64,000 nt of DNA from assembly GCF_003399635.1 (NCBI RefSeq), contig NZ_NBXB01000027.1:124001-188000 (forward strand), in the 5' to 3' direction. Numbering within the stretch: the stretch's first letter is position 1; each line of letters starts with the position of its first letter. The stretch is from Subtercola boreus. Its GTDB lineage: Bacteria > Actinomycetota > Actinomycetes > Actinomycetales > Microbacteriaceae. Position numbers and translations under genes: made by a program. Below are positions 56,311 to 64,000 of this stretch, one piece after another. The notes beneath the pieces are model-generated. The model was not told where the DNA came from and did not search any database. It was given only the letters and a program-made list of their open reading frames with translations.

Positions 56311-57537
56311 ATGAGTAGTGACCAACAGCCCTGGGGCCGTGTCGATGAAACCGGAACGGTCTACCTTCGCGAGCCTGACGGAGAACGGGTCGTCGGCCAG
56401 TTTCCCGACGGTTCGCCCGAGGAGGCGCTCGCCTATTTCGAGCGCAAGTACACCGATCTCGCCGGCCAGGTGACCCTGCTCGAACAGCGGGTCAAACGCG
56501 GCGCGTCGGCCTCCGACGTCAGCAAGGCCGTCTCGTCGCTCTCGAAAGCCATCGAGACCGCAAACGCAATCGGTGACCTCGCGTCGCTGAAGCGCCGGGT
56601 GGATGCCCTCACCGAGGTCGTGTCGTCGCTCACCGAGAAGCAGAACGAAGAATCGAAGGCCCAGCTCACGTACGCGATCGCTGAGCGCACCGCCATCGTC
56701 GAAGAGGTCGAGGCGCTTGCGGCCGAAGACCCCGCGAAGGCGCAGTGGAAGCAGGTCACGGCTCGTCTCGACGACATGTTCGCGCGCTGGCAGAAGCACC
56801 AGCAGGACGGACCGCGTCTGCCCCGCACCGAAGCTGGCGAACTGTGGAAGCGATTCCGGGACGCCCGTACCATCGTCGAAGGGCACCGCAAGGCGTTCTT
56901 CGCAGAGCTCGACAGCACTCATCGTGACGCCCGTGCGAAGAAGCAGCAGCTCGTCGAACGCGCCGAGGCACTCATTCCCCAGGGCGCAGATGGCGTGAAC
57001 GCCTATCGCGACCTCCTCACGGAGTGGAAGAACGCCGGGCGCGCAGGCAAGCGCGTCGACGACACCCTCTGGGAGAAGTTCAAAGCGGCCGGTGACCTCA
57101 TCTACGCCGCCCGCACCGAGATCGTCGCGAAAGACGACGAGGAGTTCGCTGGCAACCTCACGCTGAAGCTCGAACTGCTGACGGAGGCCGAACCTCTGCT
57201 CACCGAGACCGACCGTGCCGTTGCGCGCGAGCGCCTCACGTCGATCCAGCGCCGCTGGGATGAGATCGGCAAGGTCCCCCGCGATTCGGTCAAGGCCGTC
57301 GACGAGCGTCTCCGCAAGGTCGAGGCCGCCGTTCGCAAGCTCGACGACGACTTCTGGCAGAAGAACAACCCCGAGAAGAAGGCTCGTGCCGAGGGTCTGG
57401 CCGGCCAGCTGACCGACGCGATCGCCAAGCTGCAGGGCGAGATCGATGCAGCGAAGGCTGTCGGCAATGCCTCCAAGGTGGCCGAGCTGCAAGAAGCTCT
57501 GGATGCCCGGAAGGTCTGGCTCGACGCCCTGGGTTGA
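56311..57537 (+). CDS. DUF349 domain-containing coiled-coil protein
   Basis: A 408-residue mostly helical protein. The N-terminus (WGRVDETGTVYLREPDGERVVGQFPDGSPEEALAYFERKY) is the conserved head found before actinobacterial DUF349 repeats. Repeated DUF349 modules follow, recognisable by LWKRFRDARTIVEGHRKAFFAEL, LWEKFKAAGDLIYAART and RWDEIGKVPRD. The function is unknown; the family is sometimes linked to DNA or RNA processes. ATG at 56311, 13 bp after the cyclophilin gene, so the two are likely an operon. Confidence 0.88.
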   Translation: MSSDQQPWGRVDETGTVYLREPDGERVVGQFPDGSPEEALAYFERKYTDLAGQVTLLEQRVKRGASASDVSKAVSSLSKAIETANAIGDLASLKRRVDALTEVVSSLTEKQNEESKAQLTYAIAERTAIVEEVEALAAEDPAKAQWKQVTARLDDMFARWQKHQQDGPRLPRTEAGELWKRFRDARTIVEGHRKAFFAELDSTHRDARAKKQQLVERAEALIPQGADGVNAYRDLLTEWKNAGRAGKRVDDTLWEKFKAAGDLIYAARTEIVAKDDEEFAGNLTLKLELLTEAEPLLTETDRAVARERLTSIQRRWDEIGKVPRDSVKAVDERLRKVEAAVRKLDDDFWQKNNPEKKARAEGLAGQLTDAIAKLQGEIDAAKAVGNASKVAELQEALDARKVWLDALG

Positions 57538-57556
57538 TCCACAGTCCGGTCTTCTC

Positions 57557-57597
57557 CCTCCGCAGCCTCGTCCTCCGCAGCCTTGTCCTCCACAGCC
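57557..57597. repeat. 15-bp tandem repeats between the DUF349 and AbiEi-like genes
   Basis: CCTCCGCAGCCTCGT (57557), CCTCCGCAGCCTTGT (57572) and a partial third unit CCTCCACAGCC (57587) form a non-coding array. Sixteen bases further lies TTGTCCACA (57613-57621), which matches the actinobacterial DnaA-box consensus; TGATCCACA at the DUF349 stop is a weaker match. Confidence 0.85.
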
Positions 57598-57672
57598 CCA
57601 CCGGCGGCGGGGTTGTCCACAGATCCGGGTTCCGGATCGGGAGTCGAGGCCGAGGAGCGGCACCATGGGGTC

Positions 57673-58242
57673 ATGCCCCGACTTCTGCCCGACCTCCTGT
57701 TCCCCAGTGCCCAGTTCGGCCTCGCTGAACTCAGCGCGGCCCGTCTCGACGGCGAGCTGACACCCGTCGATTCCGGCTTCGCGCCCCTGGACTGCCCGGG
57801 AACGGTCGCCCTCCGGCTCCGCGCCCTGGTACCCCTCCTGCCGGAAACGGCCATCGTCGAGCGGCAGAGCGCCCTCTGGGTCTATGGGTTCCGGCCGTTC
57901 CCGCCTGCGCGTCACCAGGCGTGTGTGCGTGCGGGGGTCGGCCGTCGGGCTCCGAGTTCCGTGCGGCTCCAGGTGCGTGAGGTCGTCCTGGAGGCAGACG
58001 ATGTCGTGGCGGTGTCCGGCATCGCCCTGACATCCAGGATCCGAACGGCCATCGACCTGGCGCGGGCCCCGGCATCAGTCGACGACATCCAGCGTGATCA
58101 GCTCAGGCTGCTCGTCGAAGCATCGGGCGCCACCCTCGACGAATGCCTCGAACGCCTGGAGCGGTGCCGCAATATGCCGAACAAGACCCGCGCGACCGTT
58201 CGGCTGAAGGAGGCCTTCGGTGCTGTGCTCAGCCCCCGCTGA
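57673..58242 (+). CDS. AbiEi-like conserved protein of unknown function
   Basis: A 189-residue protein. The pattern [29 protein letters not shown] (read loosely), the [32 protein letters not shown] strand-rich region and [17 protein letters not shown] resemble the C-terminal domain of AbiEi-type antitoxins common in Microbacteriaceae; no winged-helix N-terminus is obvious and no AbiEii toxin gene is adjacent. The helical C-terminus ([31 protein letters not shown]) is typical of the group. The ATG at 57673 is chosen because the frame upstream is repeat DNA. The last 14 bp overlap the 3' end of rel. Resemblance only; function unknown. Confidence 0.6.
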   Translation: MPRLLPDLLFPSAQFGLAELSAARLDGELTPVDSGFAPLDCPGTVALRLRALVPLLPETAIVERQSALWVYGFRPFPPARHQACVRAGVGRRAPSSVRLQVREVVLEADDVVAVSGIALTSRIRTAIDLARAPASVDDIQRDQLRLLVEASGATLDECLERLERCRNMPNKTRATVRLKEAFGAVLSPR

Positions 58243-60481
58243 CCCGATAGACGTCGTAGACGGCGTCGATCCGACGAACGGCGTTCAGAACCCTGTCGAG
58301 ATGGGTGGTGTCCCCCATCTCGAAGACGAACCTGCTGATTGCGAGGCGGTCCCTCGACGTGCTGACTGTGGCCGAGAGGATGTTGACGTGGTGCTCGGAG
58401 AGCACGCGGGTGACATCCGACAGCAGCCCGGAACGGTCGAGTGCCTCGACCTGGATCTGCACGAGGAACACGCTCTTCGACGACGGGGCCCAGTCGACCT
58501 CGATCATCCGCTCGGGCTCCATCAGCAGCGACTTCACATTGTGACAGTCGGACTGGTGCACAGACACCCCCGCGCCGCGGGTCACGAAGCCGACGATCTC
58601 GTCGCCCGGCACCGGGGTGCAGCACTTCGCGAGTTTGACGAGGATGTCGGGGGCGCCCCGAACCAGCACGCCGGACTCGCTGTGGGTCGACCGCGGTCGC
58701 CGCCCCACTCCGACGTCGATCTCACTGTCGTCGCTCTCGACCTCGGTCTGGAGGGACTGCAGCACCTTCTCGATGACCGACTGGGTGGAGACGTGTCCCT
58801 CGCCGATCGCCGCGTACAGCGCCTCGACGTTGTTGTAGCTGAGCTGCGACGCGACCTCGGTGAACGAGTCCTGGCTCATCAGCTTCTGCAGGGGGAGATT
58901 CTGCTTGCGCATGGCTCGGGCGATCGAGTCCCGGCCCTGCTCGACGGCCTCGTCGCGGCGTTCCTTCGTGAACCACTGGCGGATCTTGTTGCGGGCACGG
59001 GGGCTCTGCACGAACGAGAGCCAGTCCTGGCTGGGACCCGAGTCCGGATTCTTCGAGGTGAACACCTCGACCACGTCACCCGTGGTGAGCGTGCTCTCGA
59101 GAGGCACGAGCCGGCCGTTGACCTTGGCGCCCATCGTGCGGTGGCCCACCTCGGTGTGCACCGCGTACGCGAAGTCCACCGGTGTCGCTCCGGCCGGCAG
59201 GCCGATGACACGACCCTTCGGAGTGAAGACGTAGACCTCTTTCGCGCCGATCTCGAAACGCAGCGAGTCGAGGAACTCCCCCGGGTCGACCGTCTCGGCC
59301 TGCCAGTCGCTTATGCGGGCGAGCCACGCCATGTCCGTGTCGCCCCGGTCCTCGGTGGTTCCGGCGCGGCCGGCGTTCATCCGCTCTTTGTACTTCCAGT
59401 GCGCGGCGACACCGAACTCGGCCCGCTGGTGCATCTCGTTGGTCCGGATCTGGATCTCGACGGCTCTGCCGCCCGGGCCCACCACCGTGGTGTGCAGAGA
59501 CTGGTAGAGATTGAACTTCGGTGTGGCGATGTAGTCCTTGAACCGGCCCGGCATCGGGGTCCAGCGGGCGTGGATCGAGCCGAGTACCGCATAACAGTCG
59601 CGAACCGAGTTCACGAGAACCCGGATGCCGACCAGGTCGTAGATCTCGTCGAACTCGCGGCCGCGAACGATCATCTTCTGGTAGATCGAGTAGTACTGCT
59701 TGGGTCGCCCGGCCACCTTGCCGCGGATCCTCGATGTCTTGAGGTCGTCACTGACCATGTCGATGACCTGCTGCACGTACTCTTCACGCTGGGGCGTACG
59801 CTGCCTCACCAGGTTCTCGATCTCCACATAGAGCTTCGGGGAGAGCACAGCGAACGAAAGGTCTTCGAGCTCCCACTTGATCGCCTGGATGCCCAGCCGA
59901 TGTGCGAGCGGCGCATAGATCTCGAGGGTCTCCTGAGCCTTCCGCGTCGAGGACTCCGGCGAGACGAAGCCCCAGGTGCGCGCGTTGTGCAGGCGGTCGG
60001 CGAGCTTGATGATCAGCACGCGGATGTCCTTCGACATCGCGACGATCATCTTCCGCACGGTCTCGGCCTGGGCGCTCTCGCCGTACTTGACCTTGTCGAG
60101 TTTCGTCACACCGTCGACGAGCATGGCGACTTCTTCGCCGAATTCCGCCCGCAACTCGTCGAGCGAGTATTCCGTGTCTTCGACGGTGTCGTGCAGGAGC
60201 GCCGCTGCGATGGTCTTCGTTCCGATACCCAGCTCTGCCAGAATCTGGGCCACGGCAACCGGGTGCGTGATGTACGGCTCGCCACTTCGGCGCTTCTGAC
60301 CGTCGTGGGCCCGCTCGGCGACCGTGTAGGCGCGCTCGATGATGCTCAGATCGGCCTTCGGATGATTCGCCCGAACCGTGCGGATCAGCGTGTCGACTGC
60401 ACCCGCGGGCTGGGCGCGGGAGAACAGGCGCGGAACGAGCCGCCGCAGCGACGCGTTTGTCGGTGCAGTGGTTTCGGTCAT
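58229..60481 (-). CDS. rel: Bifunctional (p)ppGpp synthetase/hydrolase Rel
   Basis: A 750-residue stringent-response enzyme. The HD hydrolase domain is intact ([29 protein letters not shown], about residue 100). The synthetase domain has [10 protein letters not shown] (RxKD, the bifunctional type, about 312) and [25 protein letters not shown] domain ([24 protein letters not shown]), the conserved cysteine region [11 protein letters not shown] and a C-terminal ACT domain follow. apt, which often lies between rel and secF, is missing here; secF is 27 bp upstream. Confidence 0.97.
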   Translation of the reverse strand: MTETTAPTNASLRRLVPRLFSRAQPAGAVDTLIRTVRANHPKADLSIIERAYTVAERAHDGQKRRSGEPYITHPVAVAQILAELGIGTKTIAAALLHDTVEDTEYSLDELRAEFGEEVAMLVDGVTKLDKVKYGESAQAETVRKMIVAMSKDIRVLIIKLADRLHNARTWGFVSPESSTRKAQETLEIYAPLAHRLGIQAIKWELEDLSFAVLSPKLYVEIENLVRQRTPQREEYVQQVIDMVSDDLKTSRIRGKVAGRPKQYYSIYQKMIVRGREFDEIYDLVGIRVLVNSVRDCYAVLGSIHARWTPMPGRFKDYIATPKFNLYQSLHTTVVGPGGRAVEIQIRTNEMHQRAEFGVAAHWKYKERMNAGRAGTTEDRGDTDMAWLARISDWQAETVDPGEFLDSLRFEIGAKEVYVFTPKGRVIGLPAGATPVDFAYAVHTEVGHRTMGAKVNGRLVPLESTLTTGDVVEVFTSKNPDSGPSQDWLSFVQSPRARNKIRQWFTKERRDEAVEQGRDSIARAMRKQNLPLQKLMSQDSFTEVASQLSYNNVEALYAAIGEGHVSTQSVIEKVLQSLQTEVESDDSEIDVGVGRRPRSTHSESGVLVRGAPDILVKLAKCCTPVPGDEIVGFVTRGAGVSVHQSDCHNVKSLLMEPERMIEVDWAPSSKSVFLVQIQVEALDRSGLLSDVTRVLSEHHVNILSATVSTSRDRLAISRFVFEMGDTTHLDRVLNAVRRIDAVYDVYRVSGG

Positions 60482-60508
60482 GAGAGGGCCTCCACAACCA
60501 TTATCCCA

Positions 60509-61534
60509 CTAAGCCTTGAGCTGCTCCGCCGCCGCCTGGGTCTCGGCCGGCTTCTCACGGTTGGCGCGCTGGGAGAGCACCCGCTGGTCGATCTTCTTCA
60601 CCTTGGGCTCGTTCTGTCGGAGCTGGGCGTAGAGCGGCGACGCGATGAAGATCGTCGAATAGGTTCCGACGAAGATCCCGATCAGGAGCGCGAGCGAGAT
60701 GTCCCGGAGCGTTCCGGCACCAAGCACGAAGGCCCCGATCACCAGAATGGACGCGACGGGCAGCATCGCCACGACGGACGTGTTGATCGAGCGCACCAGG
60801 GTCTGGTTCACCGCGAGGTTCACCGTCTCACCGAAGGTGCGCGTCGCCTTGTCGCCCCATTCGGCCGTGTTCTCCCTGATCTTGTCGAACACCACCACGG
60901 TGTCGTAGAGCGAGTATCCGAGAATGGTCAGGAAGCCGATCACGGCCGCCGGAGTGATCTCGAACCCGGTGATGCCGTAGATGCCGGCTGTGATCACGAG
61001 GTCGTGGAGTAACGCCACCATCGCTGAGACAGCGATCTTCCAGGTTCTGAAGTAGATCGCCATGAAGACGGCGGCGAGCACGATGAAGATCAGCAGGCCC
61101 CGAATGGCCTGGCCGGTGATGTCGGCGCCCCAGGTCGGGCCGATGAAGTTGATCGTCACGTCGGAGGGCTGCACGTTGTACGCCGCGGCGAGGGCGTCGC
61201 GCACCTGGTTGCTCTCGGCGTCGTTGAGCTGGTCGGTCTGGATACGGATACCGCTCTGGCCGAGCGTCGAAACCAGGGGTACGACGGCCGGATCGACGGA
61301 CTTCACCGCATCGATGCCCGCCTGCTGCGACGCGTTCGACACCTGGGAGATCGAGAACTGCGAACCGCCGCTGAACTCGATCCCGAAGACGAACCCTCCC
61401 CGGAGGAAGGGCCCCACCACAGAGACGAGGATGAGAAGACCCGCGATCGCGTACCAGAGCTTGCGTCGACCGACAATGTCGAACGAACGCTTGCCGGTGT
61501 ACAGATCGTTTCCGAGATCACTGAACGAGGCCAT
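60509..61534 (-). CDS. secF: Protein translocase subunit SecF
   Basis: A 341-residue RND-type membrane protein that works with SecD in proton-driven export. After an N-terminal transmembrane segment (about 27-47) come the FGIEFSGGSQFSI periplasmic motif and five further helices with ALLHDLVITAGIYGITGFEIT, ILGYSLYDTVVVFDKIREN and VNQTLVRSINTS. The ATG shares one base with the secD stop. Confidence 0.97.
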   Translation of the reverse strand: MASFSDLGNDLYTGKRSFDIVGRRKLWYAIAGLLILVSVVGPFLRGGFVFGIEFSGGSQFSISQVSNASQQAGIDAVKSVDPAVVPLVSTLGQSGIRIQTDQLNDAESNQVRDALAAAYNVQPSDVTINFIGPTWGADITGQAIRGLLIFIVLAAVFMAIYFRTWKIAVSAMVALLHDLVITAGIYGITGFEITPAAVIGFLTILGYSLYDTVVVFDKIRENTAEWGDKATRTFGETVNLAVNQTLVRSINTSVVAMLPVASILVIGAFVLGAGTLRDISLALLIGIFVGTYSTIFIASPLYAQLRQNEPKVKKIDQRVLSQRANREKPAETQAAAEQLKA

Positions 61535-63264
61535 CAGCTGTTCTTCCCTTTGCTCTGGCCGGACGAGTCTGTCTGGGTGGGCGTCTTTGGCTCAGCCGGC
61601 GGATCGATTACGAGTGTCGACGTACCCGCAGCCCTCCGCTCGGCGATGGTCTGGCGCCGGGCGGCCTCGCGGCCGGCCGACTCCTGCTTCGAGCGGGGAA
61701 CGGCGGCCGTGGGCGTCTTGAACTGCGCGCGGCCCCGGTAGACGGCTCCGAGCTGACGCGGATCGAGGCCACTCGTCTTGTGGCCGTCGCGGAAGTACGG
61801 CAGCTCCGCCAGGAGCGTCAACACCGGATGCGTGAACATCATCACCACCACGATGTCGATGATCGTCGTGAGGCCGAGGGTCAGGGCAAAGCCCTTCACG
61901 CTGCCCACCGCGACGATGTACAGCACCACGGCCGCCATGAGGTTGATGAGGTCGGAGGCGAAGATCGTGCGGATGGCGCGTTTCCAGCCGGCCTGCACGG
62001 ATGATTCGAGACCTCTGCCATCACGCAGTTCGTCGCGTATTCGCTCGAAGTAGACGATGAAGGAGTCTGCGGTGATACCGATGGCCACGATGAGACCCGC
62101 GACCCCCGCGAGCGACAGGCGGTACCCGGCGCGCCAGGAGAGCAGGTCGACGACGAGGTAGGTCGCTGCGGCGGCGACGACGAGGGATGCGATCGTCACG
62201 GCACCGAGCACCCGGTACTGGGCGATCGAGTAGAGCACCACGAGGATCAGGCCGATCAGGCCGGCGATCAGTCCGCTGATCAGCTGGGTCGACCCGAGGG
62301 TCGCCGAGATCGTGTTCTGGCTCTGCACGGTGAAGCTGATGGGCAGCGCACCGAACTTCAGCTGGTCGGCGAGCGTCTTCGACGACGCGGCGTCGAAGTT
62401 GCCAGAGATCTGCGGCTGGCCGTTGGTGATCACCGCGAGGGTGCGGGGAGCAGAGATGACCTTGCCGTCGAGCACGATGGCGAACTGGTTCTGTGCCCCG
62501 GTGAGACCCGAGAGACGCGTGGTCACCGAGGCGAACTCGCTCGTGCCCTGGTCGTTGAAGAAGATGTTGACGACGTACTGGCCGGTGGAGGCCCCGGAGC
62601 TGGTCTGGGCGACTCCGCTCGTGGCGTTGGAGATCGTGTCACCGGCGACCTCGATCGGGCCGAGGACGTACTTCGCACCGTTTTCACCACAGGCGACGAG
62701 GGGTTGGTCGGCGGGAGCCTGGCCCGCATCCGTCGCGGCGGTCGAGGTGCAGTCGATGTTCAGGAACTGGTCCTCGAGTGCAGGGGTGATGTAGTTCAGG
62801 TCGCTGGCATTGGTCGGAGCAACCGTCGGGGTGGCGTCGAGACCCGGTGTCGGGGTGGTCGTCGGCACATCGGCGGTCGTCGAGACGAGAACCGCGCGGA
62901 AGTCGAGCTTCGCCGAGGCCTCGATGCGGGCGAGGGTGGCGTCGTCGGGCTTGCCGGGGATCGACACGACGATGTTCTGGCCGCCCTGGGTCGAGATCTG
63001 GGCCTCGGACACACCACTGGCGTCGACACGCTGCCGGATGATCGCGACAGCCTGCGAGACCTGCTCGTCGGAGACGGCCGCGCCGCCGGTCTTCGGGGCG
63101 AGGATGATCTCGGTTCCGCCCTCGAGGTCGAGTGCGAGCTTCGGGGTGAATGTTCCACCGCCCCAGATGGCACCAGCGGTGTTGACGCCGGCAAGGGCGA
63201 TGAAGATGACAAGGAGCCACACCAGTGTGCGTCTGGCCCTCTTGACGGCAGTAGATTTTGCCAC
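61534..63264 (-). CDS. secD: Protein translocase subunit SecD
   Basis: A 576-residue RND-type export subunit. One N-terminal transmembrane helix (about 14-32) is followed by LALDLEGGTEIIL, the P1 periplasmic domain with a Pro/Thr-rich insert (TTTPTPGLDATPTVAP), and a C-terminal bundle containing GVAGLIVAIGITADSFIVYFERIRDELR. The C-terminal 60 residues are a polar tail. The 130-bp gap to yajC shows no gene. Confidence 0.97.
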   Translation of the reverse strand: MAKSTAVKRARRTLVWLLVIFIALAGVNTAGAIWGGGTFTPKLALDLEGGTEIILAPKTGGAAVSDEQVSQAVAIIRQRVDASGVSEAQISTQGGQNIVVSIPGKPDDATLARIEASAKLDFRAVLVSTTADVPTTTPTPGLDATPTVAPTNASDLNYITPALEDQFLNIDCTSTAATDAGQAPADQPLVACGENGAKYVLGPIEVAGDTISNATSGVAQTSSGASTGQYVVNIFFNDQGTSEFASVTTRLSGLTGAQNQFAIVLDGKVISAPRTLAVITNGQPQISGNFDAASSKTLADQLKFGALPISFTVQSQNTISATLGSTQLISGLIAGLIGLILVVLYSIAQYRVLGAVTIASLVVAAAATYLVVDLLSWRAGYRLSLAGVAGLIVAIGITADSFIVYFERIRDELRDGRGLESSVQAGWKRAIRTIFASDLINLMAAVVLYIVAVGSVKGFALTLGLTTIIDIVVVMMFTHPVLTLLAELPYFRDGHKTSGLDPRQLGAVYRGRAQFKTPTAAVPRSKQESAGREAARRQTIAERRAAGTSTLVIDPPAEPKTPTQTDSSGQSKGKNS

Positions 63265-63394
63265 CTGCGAAACTCAGCTTTCTATGACGCCCCCGCGGCA
63301 GAGTGCTGCCGACGCTAGAGCATACGGCATGCGCGCCGCAATGACCTGTCGCCCGCGCAGAGAACTGCCGCGAACTCGTGAACGGTTGGGGTTG

Positions 63395-63820
63395 TTACTC
63401 AGCAGACTTGCGCGGGTTGCCGTTCTCGTCGAGAGGAACACCGTTCAGGATCGTACCGTCATCGGTGGTCGTCTTCTCGAGTGACGGTGCGACACGCTCG
63501 CCGAACGCGGGCTCGCCCTGTTCGCCTGAGGTCTCGACGTCGTCGAGGGCAACAGCGTCTTCGTTGGGAACGACGCGGGTGACGGTCTGGCGGTGCACCT
63601 TCAGTACGGTGCCCGGCGTGGTCTCGAGGAAGATCTGGTTGTTCTCTGCATCGATCGAGAGGATCGTGCCGTAGACGCCGAAGTTGGTCATCACGTAGGC
63701 GCCTTCGGTGATCTTCTGCGCCAGCTCTTCGGTCTCACGCTTGCGCTTGCGACTGTTCCGCACCATGAAGATGATGAGAACGGCCAGGACGGCCAGAATG
63801 ACCAGATTCAACGGATCCAT
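63395..63820 (-). CDS. yajC: Preprotein translocase subunit YajC
   Basis: A single-pass accessory of SecDF of about 141 residues. The transmembrane segment LVILAVLAVLIIFMV is followed by the basic RNSRKRKRETEELAQKI and the conserved GAYVMTNFGVYGTI and TTPGTVLKVHRQTV. The tail is acidic and disordered. I take the ATG at 63820 (MDPLNLV); an in-frame TTG at 63841 is possible. Order ruvB-yajC-secD-secF-rel is conserved. Confidence 0.93.
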   Translation of the reverse strand: MDPLNLVILAVLAVLIIFMVRNSRKRKRETEELAQKITEGAYVMTNFGVYGTILSIDAENNQIFLETTPGTVLKVHRQTVTRVVPNEDAVALDDVETSGEQGEPAFGERVAPSLEKTTTDDGTILNGVPLDENGNPRKSAE

Positions 63821-63897
63821 GTAGAGGGGAGAGCCTTCCAAGAAGTGGGGGGATTGACGGCCCTAGTGTACTGATCGGGGCTGAACGCCAGCTTGAA

Positions 63898-64000
63898 TTA
63901 TAGTTCATCCCCGAACAGCGGCTGGGCGCGGGCCCCGGAGGTGCTGTTCTGCTGGCCGGGAAGGGCCTGTGGCTCGAGCCCGAAGTGCTGCCATCCCTCG
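63898..64000 (-). CDS. ruvB: Holliday junction helicase RuvB, extreme C-terminus (partial)
   Basis: The last 34 codons of a minus-strand gene, read as GWQHFGLEPQALPGQ up to PLFGDEL and a TAA stop. The WxHFGL segment is the usual end of RuvB, followed by a variable tail. The position just upstream of yajC supports the call, since ruvC-ruvA-ruvB-yajC-secD-secF is a standard order. The rest lies beyond the window. Confidence 0.75.
   Translation of the reverse strand, partial: EGWQHFGLEPQALPGQQNSTSGARAQPLFGDEL

Overview
The window is a gene-dense, high-GC stretch of core chromosome from an actinomycete. Gene order and family types point to Microbacteriaceae or a close relative (inference, no database search possible). 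The clues are an actinobacterial mIHF, a PdtaR-type ANTAR regulator, a PH-domain membrane protein inside the pyrimidine operon, a Trp-operon membrane protein pair (TIGR02234-like plus HGxxPAAW-like), a DNA polymerase I without a working proofreading site and a PriA without a Walker A motif. Most of these neighbourhoods are also found in other actinobacteria. I see no prophage, insertion sequence, CRISPR array, rRNA operon or resistance island.

Layout. (1) 1-2546, plus strand: the 3' part of the error-prone polymerase gene dnaE2, convergent with polA. (2) 2703-6503, minus: pdtaR, a hotdog thioesterase gene and polA; tRNA-Leu(CAA) lies on the plus strand at 6543-6623. (3) 6704-14249, minus: pyk, gltD, gltB. 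(4) 14375-24333, minus: lgt, trpA, trpB, trpC, two small membrane-protein genes, trpE, hisI, hisF, hisG, hisE, rpe. (5) 24426-32070, minus: rsmB, fmt, priA, metK, coaBC, rpoZ. (6) 32132-42084, minus: an mIHF-guanylate kinase fusion gene, pyrF, carB, carA, a PH-like membrane protein gene, pyrC, pyrB, pyrR; every junction overlaps stop to start. (7) 42085-42573: the only gene-poor interval, carrying a duplicated nusB 3' end. (8) 42575-53810, minus: nusB, efp, aroQ, aroB, aroK, aroC, aroE, mltG, ruvX, alaS, two small membrane-protein genes, rpsD. (9) 54007-58242: rarA on minus, then a membrane-anchored cyclophilin, a DUF349 protein and an AbiEi-like protein on plus. (10) 58229-64000, minus: rel, secF, secD, yajC and the last codons of ruvB.

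How the genes fit together. The minus-strand series joins amino-acid synthesis (shikimate, tryptophan, histidine, glutamate), UMP synthesis, SAM and CoA supply, translation factors and replication/repair genes. Very many neighbours overlap by 1, 4 or 8 bases (ATGA, GTGA or TTGA junctions), so translational coupling is probably the main organising principle. TrpG, TrpD, TrpF, HisA, HisB, HisC, HisD and HisH are not encoded here.

The window does not show a clear undescribed system. The observations most worth a second look are the nusB 3'-end duplication (an integration- or conversion-like scar), the mIHF-Gmk fusion, short tandem repeats of 15 bp (or 18-19 bp) recurring at protein termini, linkers and gene junctions, a long-arm inverted repeat between dnaE2 and polA, and unexplained membrane proteins embedded in the trp and pyr operons.
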